Source: Steromphala cineraria (lineage: Eukaryota > Mollusca > Gastropoda > Trochida > Trochidae). Taken from it: a stretch of 64,000 nt of DNA. The DNA is taken from assembly GCA_916613615.1 (NCBI GenBank), contig OU744731.1:59464289-59528288 (forward strand). Direction: 5' to 3'. The translations under genes and the position numbers were made by a program. Each line of letters starts with the position of its first letter. The first letter of the stretch is position 1. A model generated the notes under the pieces. The model did no database searches and was not told the origin of the DNA. It was given only the letters and a program-made list of their open reading frames with translations. Positions 34,801 to 46,984 of the stretch are shown in pieces.

Positions 34801-35130
34801 ATAAGAATTGTCCTTATTGTTCGCCATCATTTTACTTAACCATAAATCATATAAAAACATTCTCATTGATGTCCTTGTAAACACCTTCCTGGTTTGCAGT
34901 TTTTTTCACAAGAACATCCCAAGTATTATTACTAAAAAAAAATTACAAAAACTATTTAATGTCTCTCAGAAAACATCCTCATTGTTGTCCTTATAATCAC
35001 CTAATGAAAGTATTGTAAATTACCAAAATTATTAAATGTCTCTCATGGTTTTAAACCAAATTACCTGACTATCATAATCAGGAACAAAAACAGACAGTAA
35101 AAAAACAAATAAAATAATGTTTAAGAATCG

Positions 35131-35426
35131 CTGCTGGAGGCTGATGTGTTTTAAAGATTTCATAGATCAGAGTATAAAACTTTGTGTTTATGTCTGTCCA
35201 GATACACTATGGTTCCTAAAATGTGTAATTCAAAATGGATTTGGGGCCAGAATGGTTGGGATTTCATAAAAAAAAAATCTGCTGGAGGCTGATGTGTTTT
35301 AAAGATTTCATAGATCAGAGTATAAAACTTTGTGTTTATGTCTGTCCAGATACACTATGGTTCCTAAAATGTGTAATTCAAAATGGTTTTGGGGCCAGAA
35401 TGGTTGGGATTTCATAAAAAAAAAAT
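35131..35426 (+). repeat. Tandem duplication of a 148-bp unit
   Basis: CTGCTGGAGGCTGATGTGTT starts at 35131 and again at 35279. The two 148-bp units differ at very few bases and each ends in a long A run before a T. The second abuts the MULE-like MITE at 35427. Confidence 0.95.
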
Positions 35427-35736
35427 CATTCTCTCCCCACAGAGGCAGATCAAATCATGTTGATTTAGCCTCTGTTCTTTTACGCCGAAATCCCTGGGTT
35501 CCGGCTGTTTCCCCTGGCGGAGAAAAACCCGCATCACAATCCATTTGAATTTCTCGCATGGAAAGGGTGGTTCATATCGCAATGATTTTGCCTTGATTCA
35601 GTAGCCATAACGATGATTTAAGAACAGCGTCGCTGATTGCACAATTAACATTGATCCCATTTTATCCCATAAAGTAGGCGTAATATAACAGAGGCTAAAT
35701 CAACATATCTTGATCTACCTCTGTGGGGAGAGAATG
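35427..35736. mobile_element. MULE-like MITE, second copy
   Basis: Ends CATTCTCTCCCCACAGAGGC and CTCTGTGGGGAGAGAATG form long inverted repeats matching those at 26554-26900, and the interior matches in the opposite orientation (CCGGCTGTTTCCCCTGGCGG). No target duplication is visible, perhaps because the left flank has been rearranged by the tandem duplication. Confidence 0.85.
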
Positions 35737-35936
35737 TACAAACTTTGATTTAGTTAGTTATAAACATTATAAACCTTCCTGGAAATTAATTTTTAACTCA
35801 TATATATTGTAAGACGCCTGACAACAAGCATTAATTCCTTTTTAATGATACGGACACATACTGCGTAATCAACCTATTTTTTTATGTAATGACGGCATAA
35901 ATTATGCATCAAAATTTATACCAGGGATTTATATCG

Positions 35937-36170
35937 ACAATAATAATAATAATGTAGTTTTGTATAGCGCTAAATTCCATAAAGATATGCTCAAAGCGCA
36001 ACAATATATATATATATATATACAAATAAGGTAGACACAGATAAGAGTGTGAACTGTGGGTATAAATAGTTTGTTGTTTCAACTGTAGTACATCTTGAAG
36101 AGGTGTGTCTTTAGCATTAGCTGAAATTTTCTGAATCACTTTCTCCGTCACACTCAATACCGTTTAAGAA
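35937..36170 (-). mobile_element. LINE or SINE 3' end fragment
   Basis: On the - strand the sequence runs GTTGCGCTTTGAGCATATC ... AATTTAGCGCTATACAAAAC and ends in (ATT)n, parallel to the AAGCGC...GGCGCTCTAGAAATG...(ATT)n 3' end of the 28-kb LINE. A (TA)n microsatellite has expanded at about 36004-36022. The 82-codon frame across it is not informative. Confidence 0.55.
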
Positions 36171-36239
36171 AAGAAATCATAAAAAAATTATTGATCAAAG
36201 ATAATGAATGCAACACCGGCAATAGAGAACATCAAAACT

Positions 36240-38100
36240 GCATAAACTTGGAATGTATATGTTACATCTTTAGTTTTGTTTCAATGGCTTGAATCATCTG
36301 CAAGGTACGGTCTTCTATTCCGATAGTTTCTCACCACTCTTCAAGTTCATGGGAATAGCGCGAGTTTCAATCAGAGGGAATGGGTCAATATCGTAAATAT
36401 CTATATACATGTCAGTTCATTGACGGTAGCTGACACTTACTCTGCACCGCATCAAATGATCAGAAGTTGATCTTGAGGGCGATGTCTCTATTGATTCGAG
36501 TCCTTTCGATGTACTAAAAGGGGTATAGTTTCATACTGTTATCAAGTTGGAATCAATTCTAGCCATACCAAAGAACTTAAAGTGACACAGAGTATCTTTC
36601 TTAAAATTTTATTTGCTTTTGATAAGCTATAAAATATCTAATATGCTGATTGAAGTTCATATCTCATCACTGGACTTGCAAATATATCCATTATCTATAA
36701 TATCTCTAAAATGCTTGATTTTATGGGAAACTCAAGAAAATTTACCAAATACGTTTAATATTCGAAATTATGCATTCAATTAATATACCTATTAGTTACA
36801 ATACATAATAAACACCATCGAATCGAATATATCTTCCTGACAGCTTATGACAAGGTTTCAAAATTACGTTTTGCGGATTTGCGCGCGCCACTCGAGCCAC
36901 ATTGTCCGGTTTTCGATCAAAATCCCGACTTTAAATGGCCGTATTTTCGCTCTAATGTACTGATTGACCTTTAACTTGTTATTTCCAGTAACAGTTATTG
37001 GTTCCCGATGTAATAACATCGATTTCAAAATTTGACATATGTGATCCTATCAACATACTCTGTGTCTCTTTAATATTTCTATACCAATTAATCATTTGAG
37101 ATTAATTGAGAAAAAGGTATAGTTAAAGCAATTTAATATATATCCACTGTCTTCAGATACTGCTTAAAGGGGCAGTAGCACGTTTTTAGGGGGAATATAA
37201 GGAGATGTCAGGAAAATGAAAATTAATTGTTCCAATTGAAAAACAATGCATTTAAACTAAATGGGGCAGTAATAATTCAAATATATAATTTAAAGTATAG
37301 CCATGCGATTCCCTTTTCTTACACAAAATGAATTAAAGGTGTTCACACAAAATGGCCGCCCATTGATTTTATGTGAATCTTCATACTTTGTCCTCTGACT
37401 ATGGATAACTGGTTTATGTTATGAGATTTGTGACAATATAAAAATAATACATTAAGCATTTACGTACAATGATCAGTGAAAAATTTAAAATATAAAATTT
37501 ACAAAAAACGTGCGACTGCCCCTTTAATGTAGTAACATTTGTTTTGTAAATCGAGATAAAAATGCATTGTGGTCTTCCATGTCAATAGCACGATCCCTAA
37601 CACTAGGCCCCAGGATGAAAACATGATTTGCTTTAACGACGTGTTTTCGTTTTACTTCCGTATGCAGAAATATGGAGCAAGTACGGTATCGATAACAGAT
37701 ATAGATGGTATGGTATTTTATTTAGTAAAAGACTGACACGCAACCTGTGCTATTCTATTGCCTTTGTTATTCCAACAAAAGATTTCTAGAGCACAGTGAC
37801 GCATCCAACGATTCGTCTGCACACTATCCATAGAGCCCAGCCACACCATTGATGTAACAAAGAATATCGACATGTTCACAAGTCAAAACTCGTTACTTTC
37901 GTCTATGAATGTAGGTTGTCTCAGCTGTCTGTTCAAAACATGTTCGATGTGTACTGCACCTTTTCAATGTTTCCTCTCAATTGCTATACTTGTTGTTTTT
38001 GATAAACGTTTGTTGATGGATGATCTAGAAAAAAAAAGAACGGTAAATGAACTGAGTAACATATCTGATAAAATTGTTGAGCGAAGTCACTACACTTGAT
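36240..38100 (+). repeat. Diverged paralogous segment (partner of 55740-57020)
   Basis: 36300-36560 (ATGGGAATAGCGCG, TAAATATCTATATACATGTCA, GATTCGAGTCC) matches 55780-56050. 37550-38000 (GAGATAAAAATGCATT, CACACCATTGATGTAACAAAG, CATGTTCACAAGTC) matches 56660-56990. About 36560-37140 has no recognised partner. A family M copy interrupts the segment. Non-coding throughout. Confidence 0.6.
37168..37523 (+). mobile_element. Family M MITE
   Basis: Complete with TIRs AGGGGCAGTAGCACGTTTTT and AAAACGTGCGACTGCCCCT, and perfect TTAA duplication (37164-37167, 37524-37527). Confidence 0.94.
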
Positions 38101-39239
38101 GAAGATTGCAATTAATTATAACAACAATGTTCACAAGAAAGATGTTGTAAATGTTGATGAAGAGGTTGAGCAAAAATCCATTTGAAGCTATTAAACAATT
38201 TTCATATGAAAGTTAAAAACTTAAAAACAACCTGAACACTCAACTGTAAACGCATATTCGCTACAGAGCCAAAACATAAAATATTACTGTAAGATAAAAT
38301 ATATTTTGAAGGTGAATAGGAATACAAATGGGTATTAACTATTAAGATCTATACTTATCAAAACACTCAATGGTTGCAGAAAACGCTGTTTTATGATGGT
38401 TTTTAACAATAATCTTTGGCATTCAAGAAAACAATTTATAAAATAAGAACATTTACTAGTTATATTTCCTAGAAATATGAACAAAGAATGTTCAAGTTGA
38501 CTACTGAAGTGATGATGAACATGTGATACTTCTAGATTAAATGATTATATGATCGTGATGTTTCTGTTGTCGTTCAGAGTAAATCAAAACATATTCGAAT
38601 CACATTCCGCTCGTGAGAAAAAAGGACCATGGTCATTTAACAACAAACATTTTTTTAAAAACGAGCTTTCAAGCATAAAGATTCATAATAAAATTTACCT
38701 TTGTTTAATTGTATTGAGCTTGAGATTTACATATTGTAATAACTTTTTGAAGATATTTGCGATGAAAAATACAAACTTCAGAACCAATCGTGCATTGAAC
38801 ATTATCTGAAACAAAATTGTCCAAAAAGTGGATGTAAATAAGAATAAAATCAACTATCCTGTCATCAACTCGTCAGATACCTCATAATGCTTCATAAAGA
38901 TGACATCCTCACAAGATTAATATATCGAAATCAAAGCTATTTAGACAAACAGAAACAAAAAGCGGGGAGGGATTTTTGTCCTTAATAATAAAGAAATCTT
39001 CTGCGACCGATATTTTTAAATCGTCTTGTAATTTTTGGTCCTTTTTAATAGTCTTAGATTGATTTCTTCAGATAAATGTTTGCAACAATTATTCTAATCT
39101 GAACAATCTGGGTCGATATTGAATTAAGAATCTTTTCATTTTTTTAATTCAAAATTGTCGGAATCTAAAAGGCTGATTTTCTAAGTGTTGAATTAGAATC
39201 AGCCAGTCCAATAAAAATAGAGTATGGCTTCACAACTAT
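38101..39239. other. Unassigned non-coding stretch
   Basis: AT-rich with no recognised gene, repeat or RNA. Confidence 0.4.
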
Positions 39240-40090
39240 CTATTTTCGCTTTAGGGTGTGGTCAATGTGGTTTCCCCCCTTTGTAGGGGGCATAGGGTTA
39301 CCAAATGTGCATTTAAGACACCCCATAACCCAAGAGGTCTCTACAGAACATTTCAGCATTCTATGCCTTAAGCCTCTGGGGATGAAGAATAATAGAGCCA
39401 TTACGCTTCTGGAGAAAAAGATGAAAATAGGTTTTAAGGGCATGGCCCTTACTATGGGCCAAAGAGTCTCCCAAAGTTATGAATTATATTCCTCACTAGT
39501 CAAGTAGTATGTACACACAGTTTCAGCTTTCTAGGCCTTACGCTTTTGAAGAAGATGAAAATAGGCGCCACAGGGACACCAAAGCTACAATATTTAACCC
39601 TCCCTGGTCACCGAATCTGTACACAAAGTTTCAGCTTCCTAGGCCTTATGCTTCTGGAGAAGAAGATGACGATAGGTTTTTAGGTGGTGGCCCGCATTAG
39701 TCACAGGGTCACCAAAGCTACAATCTTTAACCCTCACTAGTCAACTAGTATGTACACACAGTTTCAGCTTTCTAGGCCTTACGCTTTTGAAGAAGATGAA
39801 AATAGGAGCCACAGGGACACCAAAGCTACAATATTTAACCCTCCCTGGTCACCGAATCTGTACACAAAGTTTCAGCTTCCTAGGCCTTATGCTTCTGGAG
39901 AAGAAGATGACAATAGGTTTTTAGGTGGTGGCCCGCATTAGTTACAGGGTCACCAAAGCTACAATCGTTAACCCTCACTAGTCGAGGAGTATGTACACAA
40001 AGTTTCAGCTTTATAGGCCTTATGCTTCTGGATAAGAAGATGAAAATGCACAACGTTTATGGACGGACGGACGCCGGACACCATGCCATG
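39240..40090 (+). repeat. Dimeric tandem repeat (107 + 134 bp) ending in a GGAC microsatellite
   Basis: The phrase GTACACA-AGTTTCAGCTTYCTAGGCCTTAYGCTT begins near 39511, 39618, 39752, 39859 and 39993, alternating steps of 107 and 134 bp, so the higher-order unit is 241 bp and present about twice. The array ends GGACGGACGGACGCCGGACA at about 40063. A looser related unit occupies 39240-39500. The two 63-codon frames starting near 39509 and 39750 are copies of the repeat, not genes. The layout resembles that of the 52-53 kb array. Confidence 0.8.
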
Positions 40091-40288
40091 CATAAGGCAA
40101 GATGAGCCAAAAAATGGCATTTCGAGTTTACGGAATTTACTTAAGACTTTCAGGATCAAAGGCTTCAATATAAAAAGAACCAAAAACAATTTGTCATAGC
40201 GTGATAGACTACAGGTCACGTTAAGGAGTTCTCTATTTGCGCCTGATAACATGAGACATCAAATGTCTTCGAAAATGAGTACATTTAA

Positions 40289-40641
40289 AGGGGCAGTAGC
40301 ACGTTTTTAGGGGGAATATAAGGTGATGTTAGGAAAATAAAAAATAATGGTTCCAATTGTAAAACCATGTATTTAAACTAAATGAAGCAGTAATGATTAA
40401 AATATATAGTGTAAAGTTTAGCCATGCTCCCTTTTTCTTACAAAAACTGAATTAAAGTTGTTCACACAAAATGGCCGCAAATGGTATTTATGTGAATCTT
40501 TATAATTTGTCCTCTGATTATGAATGATTGGCTTGTGTAATGAAATTTTTGACACTTTCAAAATAATACATTTAGCATTGACGTACAACTATCAGTGAAA
40601 ATTTTAAATATAAAATTTTCAAAAAACGTGCTACTGCCCCT
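40289..40641 (+). mobile_element. Family M MITE sharing its TTAA with a larger element
   Basis: Complete copy. Left TTAA at 40285-40288. The right TTAA (40642-40645) is also the left border of the 4-kb element that follows. Confidence 0.94.
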
Positions 40642-40645
40642 TTAA

Positions 40646-43600
40646 GGAGAGATGGGACGAACAACTCAAATATTTTAGAATTTTCTAATTTTTGGTACAT
40701 TGGTTATTTTTTATATGTAGAATGCATATATGAAATAAAAAAAGGGGGTCACCGAACGATTTTCGGAGCTACAGCCCATTGAAATTTATGGCCACGGGAG
40801 AAATGTCGAAAAATGGCATCACTGTTTGAAGTTATTTTTTAGATAAAAAGAGTTGTAATACTGCTTTAATTTTTCATATTATGTGGGATTAAATATAAAA
40901 AAGTATTGTAAATGCCTTTTTTTGGAAAAAAAATAATATTTAAAAAAAAGTTATGATGGTATGAAAATGAAATTGCGATTTACGAAAACATTTTCTAACC
41001 GATTGTATTGATAAATTATATTCACACATTTTACGATTTTCTCATACTTTGTGACATGAAAGAAAATCGCTTCTTCTTTCCAAAAATATATAATTCATTA
41101 GAGGTCACCGAACGAATTAAAAAGTTATGACGCGAAATGTACATTATATGAAAGCCGAAATTCGATTTTTCGCGTCGCCGGACAGTACTGTGCACAGTGC
41201 AGCGCGTCACACGGCGTGTTTTCAAAACACAGAGTAGCGCTTGCGCCGGGCGCTTTGCGGACAATATCAAATGATAAAAGTATATTTGAAAACAGACTGA
41301 AAACAACAATAAACACGTTTTGATAAGTTAATTAAATTGATTAACATTTGAGATGCATAAGTAAATTTGTAACAAAGTTTAGGAACAAAGTTTGGCTCGA
41401 GGCTTGACAAATCAGCCACGATCCCACTTCCGGGTTTGCAATAGATACAACATCATTCTATGGTCAGGACGAAATAAAGTTATGCAGGTAGCTACAGAAC
41501 ACACTACGTATTATAGACAGATAACCCTACATTGTAAAGCAGTACTATTCAGCCCTGAAACCCGAAATTCTTTCATAATGTAGATTATTTGATCAACATG
41601 TTACATTTATCTATCTGAGATTCTTCACAACTCAAGTCATCTTGATTTTTATGAAAATGTTTGTGCCGTCCGAAAGTTCCAAGAAAATTATTTAATTTAA
41701 ATCTGCAGCACTCTTCAGATAAAATCGACAACATCATTACGATTCAAAGAGGAAATTTCGTGCAACCCCTCCCCCCTCAAAACACACATGTAAAAATAAT
41801 GAAAAGGAGACTGTGATTTCTTCATTTCCTAAAATTGCGCGCTCAAGTATTATAATAGACTTGCTTAGGCTTTTATTTTATTTTTGGGTCTGGCTATCAG
41901 ACTCTCTGGCTGCTAACAAATGATAACAAAAGTAAAAACTGATGTCAAAAGGCTTTATTTGTTGTAAATTTAGCACCAAATGATTCAGTCATTATATTCA
42001 ATACACAATTTAACCTATTGATAAGGGACACATGATAAGAGCACACATAACTAATAAACAATATGATTTCCATAATCCACATAGTGAAAAGGAAATTTTT
42101 TCAAATAGCTATATCACACAGTCAATATCTGATACATGAATAGTTTGTCAAATCAATTGACTCTTTTTATCAGGTTCCAAAAGCAGGCAAATAGGTCACA
42201 ATTATTATGATTTGGGGACAAAATCCAATGTTTAAAATTCTAAGGGGGGTATTTTTTTAAATTTCAGATTCTTAAATAACAAAATATCTTTCAAGACAAA
42301 ATAACTTCTAAGAATTCAATGTTTTCATAGTAAATCATCAAACAGTAGTAAATAATAATTGTGATGTGAAATTTCTAGTAATTGAATCTGTAGGTAGTAA
42401 GATCTAACATCATTCATCAAATCTATGGACTGATACAGAGTAAACAAAATATAATATTAGCAGGTATCTTTTAGACCTAATCTTAGCAAAAAGGCAATAA
42501 TATTCTGCTAGCTTGTTTTTGGAAGATTTCTCCATTATAGATTTTTTTGTCCATCAGATAAAGTAAACAAATATCTAACTCACAAAGATGTGCTCATAAT
42601 CCTCATTCAATGTATTTACTTTCTCTTTTAAAAATTTAGGGACCACAATTGAATTATGCAATGTAATTTTTTAAATTTATATTTCATTCACATAAACTTA
42701 TTTGAAGACAAATTTACTAAACTATATTGGTCTTGGCAGTTACAGTTATAATATCAAAGCAAATTTTGTACTTAATTATAAATTACATGATGGTTGGGTC
42801 TTTTTGTTATTTTTCTAGTACCTGTATGTTGATTCAATGATGTTTTAGTTTCTTTATTACTTAATACATATACTTGGCTAATGATATTTGATTCCAAATT
42901 GAACATCCTCTACCAAGGCTTTTTTTAATGAGAAATTGCAATATTTGCAGTAATGTGTTTGTACAATAAGACTCAGAATTATGTACAATTGGGCCCTTTT
43001 GGTCTTGTGACCTGCAACTGTGTGACAATCTGTGAAAATCCTGTTTGTAACAAGATTTTTCTATAAACATTTCTTTGAACAATGGCAGTGTGTCAATAAA
43101 ACCAACTAAAGTTGGTGCATAATCATTGAACTTATCACATTAATTGAATTGACAAATACCCTAGAATAAAGGTTTTGGCATTATGGCCACATAAAATAAA
43201 TTTGTTGAATCTTTTCAAGAATTCTTTTCAAGAATCCCAAAAATGATTTCAAACAACTGTGATGGGTACAGCAGGTACAGGTTTATAATGCTTGAACATC
43301 TGTTGACCATCACAAGTAAGACCAGTCACATCTCAGGCTTGTTTAGTTTTTGGTTTGTGGGGTAAGATGGCAATCTGGGTGATGTGGGCATCAGTTTCTG
43401 TGGAAACAATAGACAAAGTCAATCTATCTGATAGATTTAAGAGAATACTGTATTTTCTCAAATAGATAACATCCCAGATAATGTTTTAATGGGGATTTAT
43501 CTTACAATGAAAGTGGTATTCAAGACAAGGTAACTAGTCTTTCATCAATTAATTTATTTGTGAATGAATTTATCCTAGTTGCAAAATAGAAATTGAGAAA

Positions 43601-44689
43601 CAAAAGAGACATTATTTTTCTTCTATTCTTATAATTTCCCTAATGTTATCAAGTATGAAGAAAAACAAATCGCTCATTGTCTAATAGAATATAAGTATTT
43701 TTATGCTTCAAATTTCTAAAATGCTACAAATTTTTGAATGAGAATAATGAAATCCAATTACTTCATCAAAAATATTTTAAAATATTGCTTATGACACTTT
43801 TCAACAAATGTTTGAATGGAAATAAACAGCTAATGACAAGACGTCATACAAATATCTTGTTTTTTTAATTTCATATATTAGTTGATTAGCTTTTCTCCAT
43901 TTTCATCAAGTTATGAAAAACAACTTTGAATTTTCAAAATAGTGGTGAATTTTGAGCTTTGATAGATAAAAATAATTTGTAATCAAGTTAAAACTTTACG
44001 AATAACCAACCAATTGCACTTTTTAGAAAAATGTGGATCGTTTTTTATGTGACAGTATTTATCATAAAAGAAATTTACCTGAGACGAGAACTGCACTGGA
44101 CATAGTGGTCAAGTTGACAGGCAAGAACCTGCAGGTCAGCTACTCTTCTTCTTTCTGTCCAGTCTTGAATTTACTCGTGGGAGAGGAAACAAAGTTGTAG
44201 AATCGGTGTCGGGAATGTCAGCCGGATCGTCCACCTCTTCACGTATAACATGGCCGAGTGAAACTGAGACGGGTGCGGGCACTTTCTGATTTGGTACTTC
44301 TACCGCATGATGATAGTCGTGCTCAATCAGCCAGGGCACAGACAAAGCTTTGGAGACAACCTGGGATCTTTTGAACTTCGAAAGGCTACAAAATTGCCCA
44401 AATCGCGATGATCGAGCATTGTGCCAACTCATTACGAAATCAGCTGATCGTTGTTTACAAACATTGCCGTAAACCGATCGGGTGCCGTAAACCTCTCAAA
44501 AATGCAAACCAAACGCTGATGTATGAATGTAATAACAGTAAACTGACATTTCATGCTATAAATACTTAGATACATTATTTTAAAATGCATAAATTTAGTT
44601 TTTTAAACATAGACGTAAAATTTCTAACAACGCGAAATACGTTAAAACTGTCATGCGCAGAAGTCGAAAATGCTACGTCCCATCTCTCC
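40646..44689. mobile_element. 4.0-kb TIR transposon with TTAA target duplication
   Basis: GGAGAGATGGGACG at the left end is exactly inverted at the right end (CGTCCCATCTCTCC), and TTAA flanks both (40642-40645, 44690-44693). The TTAA duplication points to piggyBac or Kolobok relatives. Inside, 41150-41260 is a G+C-rich island with ACTGTGCACAGT and GTGTTTTCAAAACAC palindromes. GGTCACCGAACGA occurs twice (about 40747 and 41103). No transposase domain is recognisable. Either it is a large non-autonomous element or a coding part is split into small exons I cannot join. Confidence 0.8.
44079..44432 (-). CDS. Possible gene in the 4-kb TTAA element, unrecognised
   Basis: A G+C-richer patch next to the right TIR has a 98-codon frame from the ATG at 44432 (MSWHNARSSRFGQFCSLSKF) to 44136. 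Another - strand frame overlaps its end and continues to a good donor CTCAG|GTAAAT at 44079 (DLQVLACQLDHYVQCSSRL). A good acceptor TTTCCACAG|AAACTG lies at 43397. Candidate exons therefore exist but cannot be joined with confidence: the two frames differ by one base and no intron of normal size separates them. I recognise no domain. It could be the first part of a degraded transposase or accessory gene. Position just inside the terminus fits a transposon gene. Confidence 0.3.
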
Positions 44690-44693
44690 TTAA

Positions 44694-45593
44694 GACGCTT
44701 GCTACGGTAATTGTCGGTGGATATTTTTTCCGATTTTTATAATACTATTATTTGGTTGTGATAAAGAATTTTGATTATTTTTTTTATCTAAAACGTCTAA
44801 GAATAACTAAAAGAATAACCAAAGAGATGCCTATGACTTTACAATATGCAAAATATTTTGATATATGAAAGATGGTCAGATTTTGCTGTTATATCTAGGT
44901 ATGGAACTATCCGTATGTTGATGCAAAACAAATTCAAACTGGCATAGACAGAGATTTTAATAATTTGTAAAGCAGAATTAAACGTTCATTTGCTCTGAGA
45001 TCAATTGCGTTTAGCGTTGTTGTGACATTATTTAAACTATTGTGTTAAGAATAATTGTGTTGCTAACTACAGTACAGATCTGTTTCTAACAGGAGAAAAT
45101 ATAAGCACAATTTCAAAAAAAGATAATGTTCCATATACATTTAGGGGCAAAGTTGATCAAATAAATCAAGTTATCTGACTACATTATTTACATCCCATCT
45201 AGAAATGTATATTGTTTACGACAAAATAAAGCTAAATATATTTAGAAATGAAAATAATATTCATTCAGAAAAGGGTTAACCCGTATGAATACAGTGAGTA
45301 GAGATGTACCTTGTTAAATATTATTCTGTTTACTCGGAGAAACATTTGCTCTTTAGATTCAAAAGAAATATGACAAAATCAAATATTACAGAGTAGAACA
45401 AATATTCACCAATATATATCGACCACTTTTCGCCACAGGAATAAATGCTTCAGATAACAATATCAAAACGTCATTTGTGTATGAAAATAAATGACAAAGT
45501 ATTATCGTATCATGGTCACGCTTTATCTGTCAATGCGGTTTATGGGCCTTTGTAAGATATTTAATTGGAATGCTATTGTGGCCCATTTATTAC
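44694..45593. other. Unassigned non-coding stretch
   Basis: AT-rich, no recognised gene or repeat. Confidence 0.4.
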
Positions 45594-45596
45594 ATA

Positions 45597-45899
45597 GAGG
45601 ATATTATATGAGTGTCCATGACATACTATGTTTACGACACGAGTGGCTAAATATTAGTATTTCCCGAGCGAGAGTATGTCATGGACACTCATATAATATT
45701 CTGTTTATTACCGTAGTCCCAAAATTAAAGAAAATACTCAAAACCTACTTCTCGCCGGCCCGTGTAGATTGTGACGTCATAGGTGAACCGTGACGTCAAA
45801 GTATTGTTAATAACGTGACGTCACAATGAAAAAATCATATTTTTGCCCTAGGGCAACATATGAAAAATATGAACCTCGGTATGACTGCCCTCGTAGGTA
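45597..45899 (+). mobile_element. Hairpin/CRE element with 27-bp perfect stem
   Basis: Begins ATA|GAGGATATTATATGAG. Positions 45601-45627 and 45673-45699 form a perfect 27-bp stem unrelated to the stem at 18 kb. It is followed by the same TATTCTGTTTATTAC. TGACGTCA octamers start at 45772, 45791 and 45816 (steps 19 and 25; the 18-kb element has 19 and 24). CGAG occurs on both sides of the loop but not at mirrored positions. The probable right end is GTAGGTA|ATA at 45899. No coding frame. Confidence 0.6.
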
Positions 45900-45902
45900 A
45901 TA

Positions 45903-46980
45903 ACACGCTTTAGAGTGGAATGGTATTCTGTATGACACTTTGGTATTCATAATATTCATATGAAAATGACAATGAGTAAGTTAGTCATTGTGTGAATTAT
46001 GAAGCCTGAATTGTGTTCAGGTAAAATACAATTATGATTCATACATACCCATACTGACCAAACAAGTTTCGTGATGTTAAAAAAACTATTTATTCAGTAT
46101 TATTGACATTGCAAAGAGGTGGATGAGAAAATCTGACTGTTACATTTGTGTTATTTGAAATATTTAAAATCATAATGCATCGAAGACAAATAAACATTTT
46201 TTATCATAGTTTAAAAGTGAAATCAATGGATAAGTCATCCCTCATATCAAGGCCATGTCATCGATAACAAGAAGTTTGTAGACAAACGGTCCTTTTGTCA
46301 GCTTCGAGTGTTACTTTTTTCATTACAAAAATGATTACTGTAGTTGTCATTTATTCAAATTCAAAGCAAAATCGTTTTTCTGTCAAAATGATATTTCTGA
46401 CTGCAGGGTTATTATTAGAGCTGATGTACCAATGCCAAAAGACCGTTTATAATAATTGACTAAACATGTATTTAGACATGCAGTATGAACTACTGATATT
46501 CAACCAAATATCTCATTATACATGATCTATCCTATATGTAGACATATCAGAGTGAGTGTGTTCGACTGTGATATCACAGACTGAGTTTGATGTTTAGCTT
46601 TCCCTTTTCTTTATTTCTTTCATATTGTTCAATAAAAATCCTGAACTTATTTTAGACACTTCGTTTATATGAAACGTTAAGCAAGAAGTGATCTGCGTTG
46701 TAATTAATGACTGAAGCTTTTCATAAGATTTTTCTTTAGCCTGACATTTTTCCTTTAAAAAACAAATTGTTACATATCTGTATGTTAAGCACATGACTAC
46801 CTCAAAAACTATAACAGTGCATAGTTTTTTTTATATATGTATTTGCAAATTACCTGAGGGAAAACAATGAAGAGCGAAGAGTTTAGGCATCCTGGGTCCG
46901 GATCTTATGATTCTCATCGCTTAAAATCGCTGTCAGTTCTGCCACATGTGCCAGTGACGTCGTTTCAATGGGGTCAAATT
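45903..46980. other. Unassigned non-coding stretch
   Basis: No gene or repeat recognised. A slightly G+C-richer 46880-46980 may belong to the 3' region of the neighbouring Penelope remnant. Confidence 0.4.
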
Positions 46981-46984
46981 TTGA

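Noticed and set aside
35909..36157. 82-codon - strand frame with an isoleucine/tyrosine-rich middle
   Set aside because: The run is a translated (TA)n microsatellite within a LINE/SINE tail.
39509..39941. Two 63-codon frames (MYTQFQLSRPYAF...) that look like a duplicated gene
   Set aside because: They are two units of the 241-bp tandem repeat and end within it.
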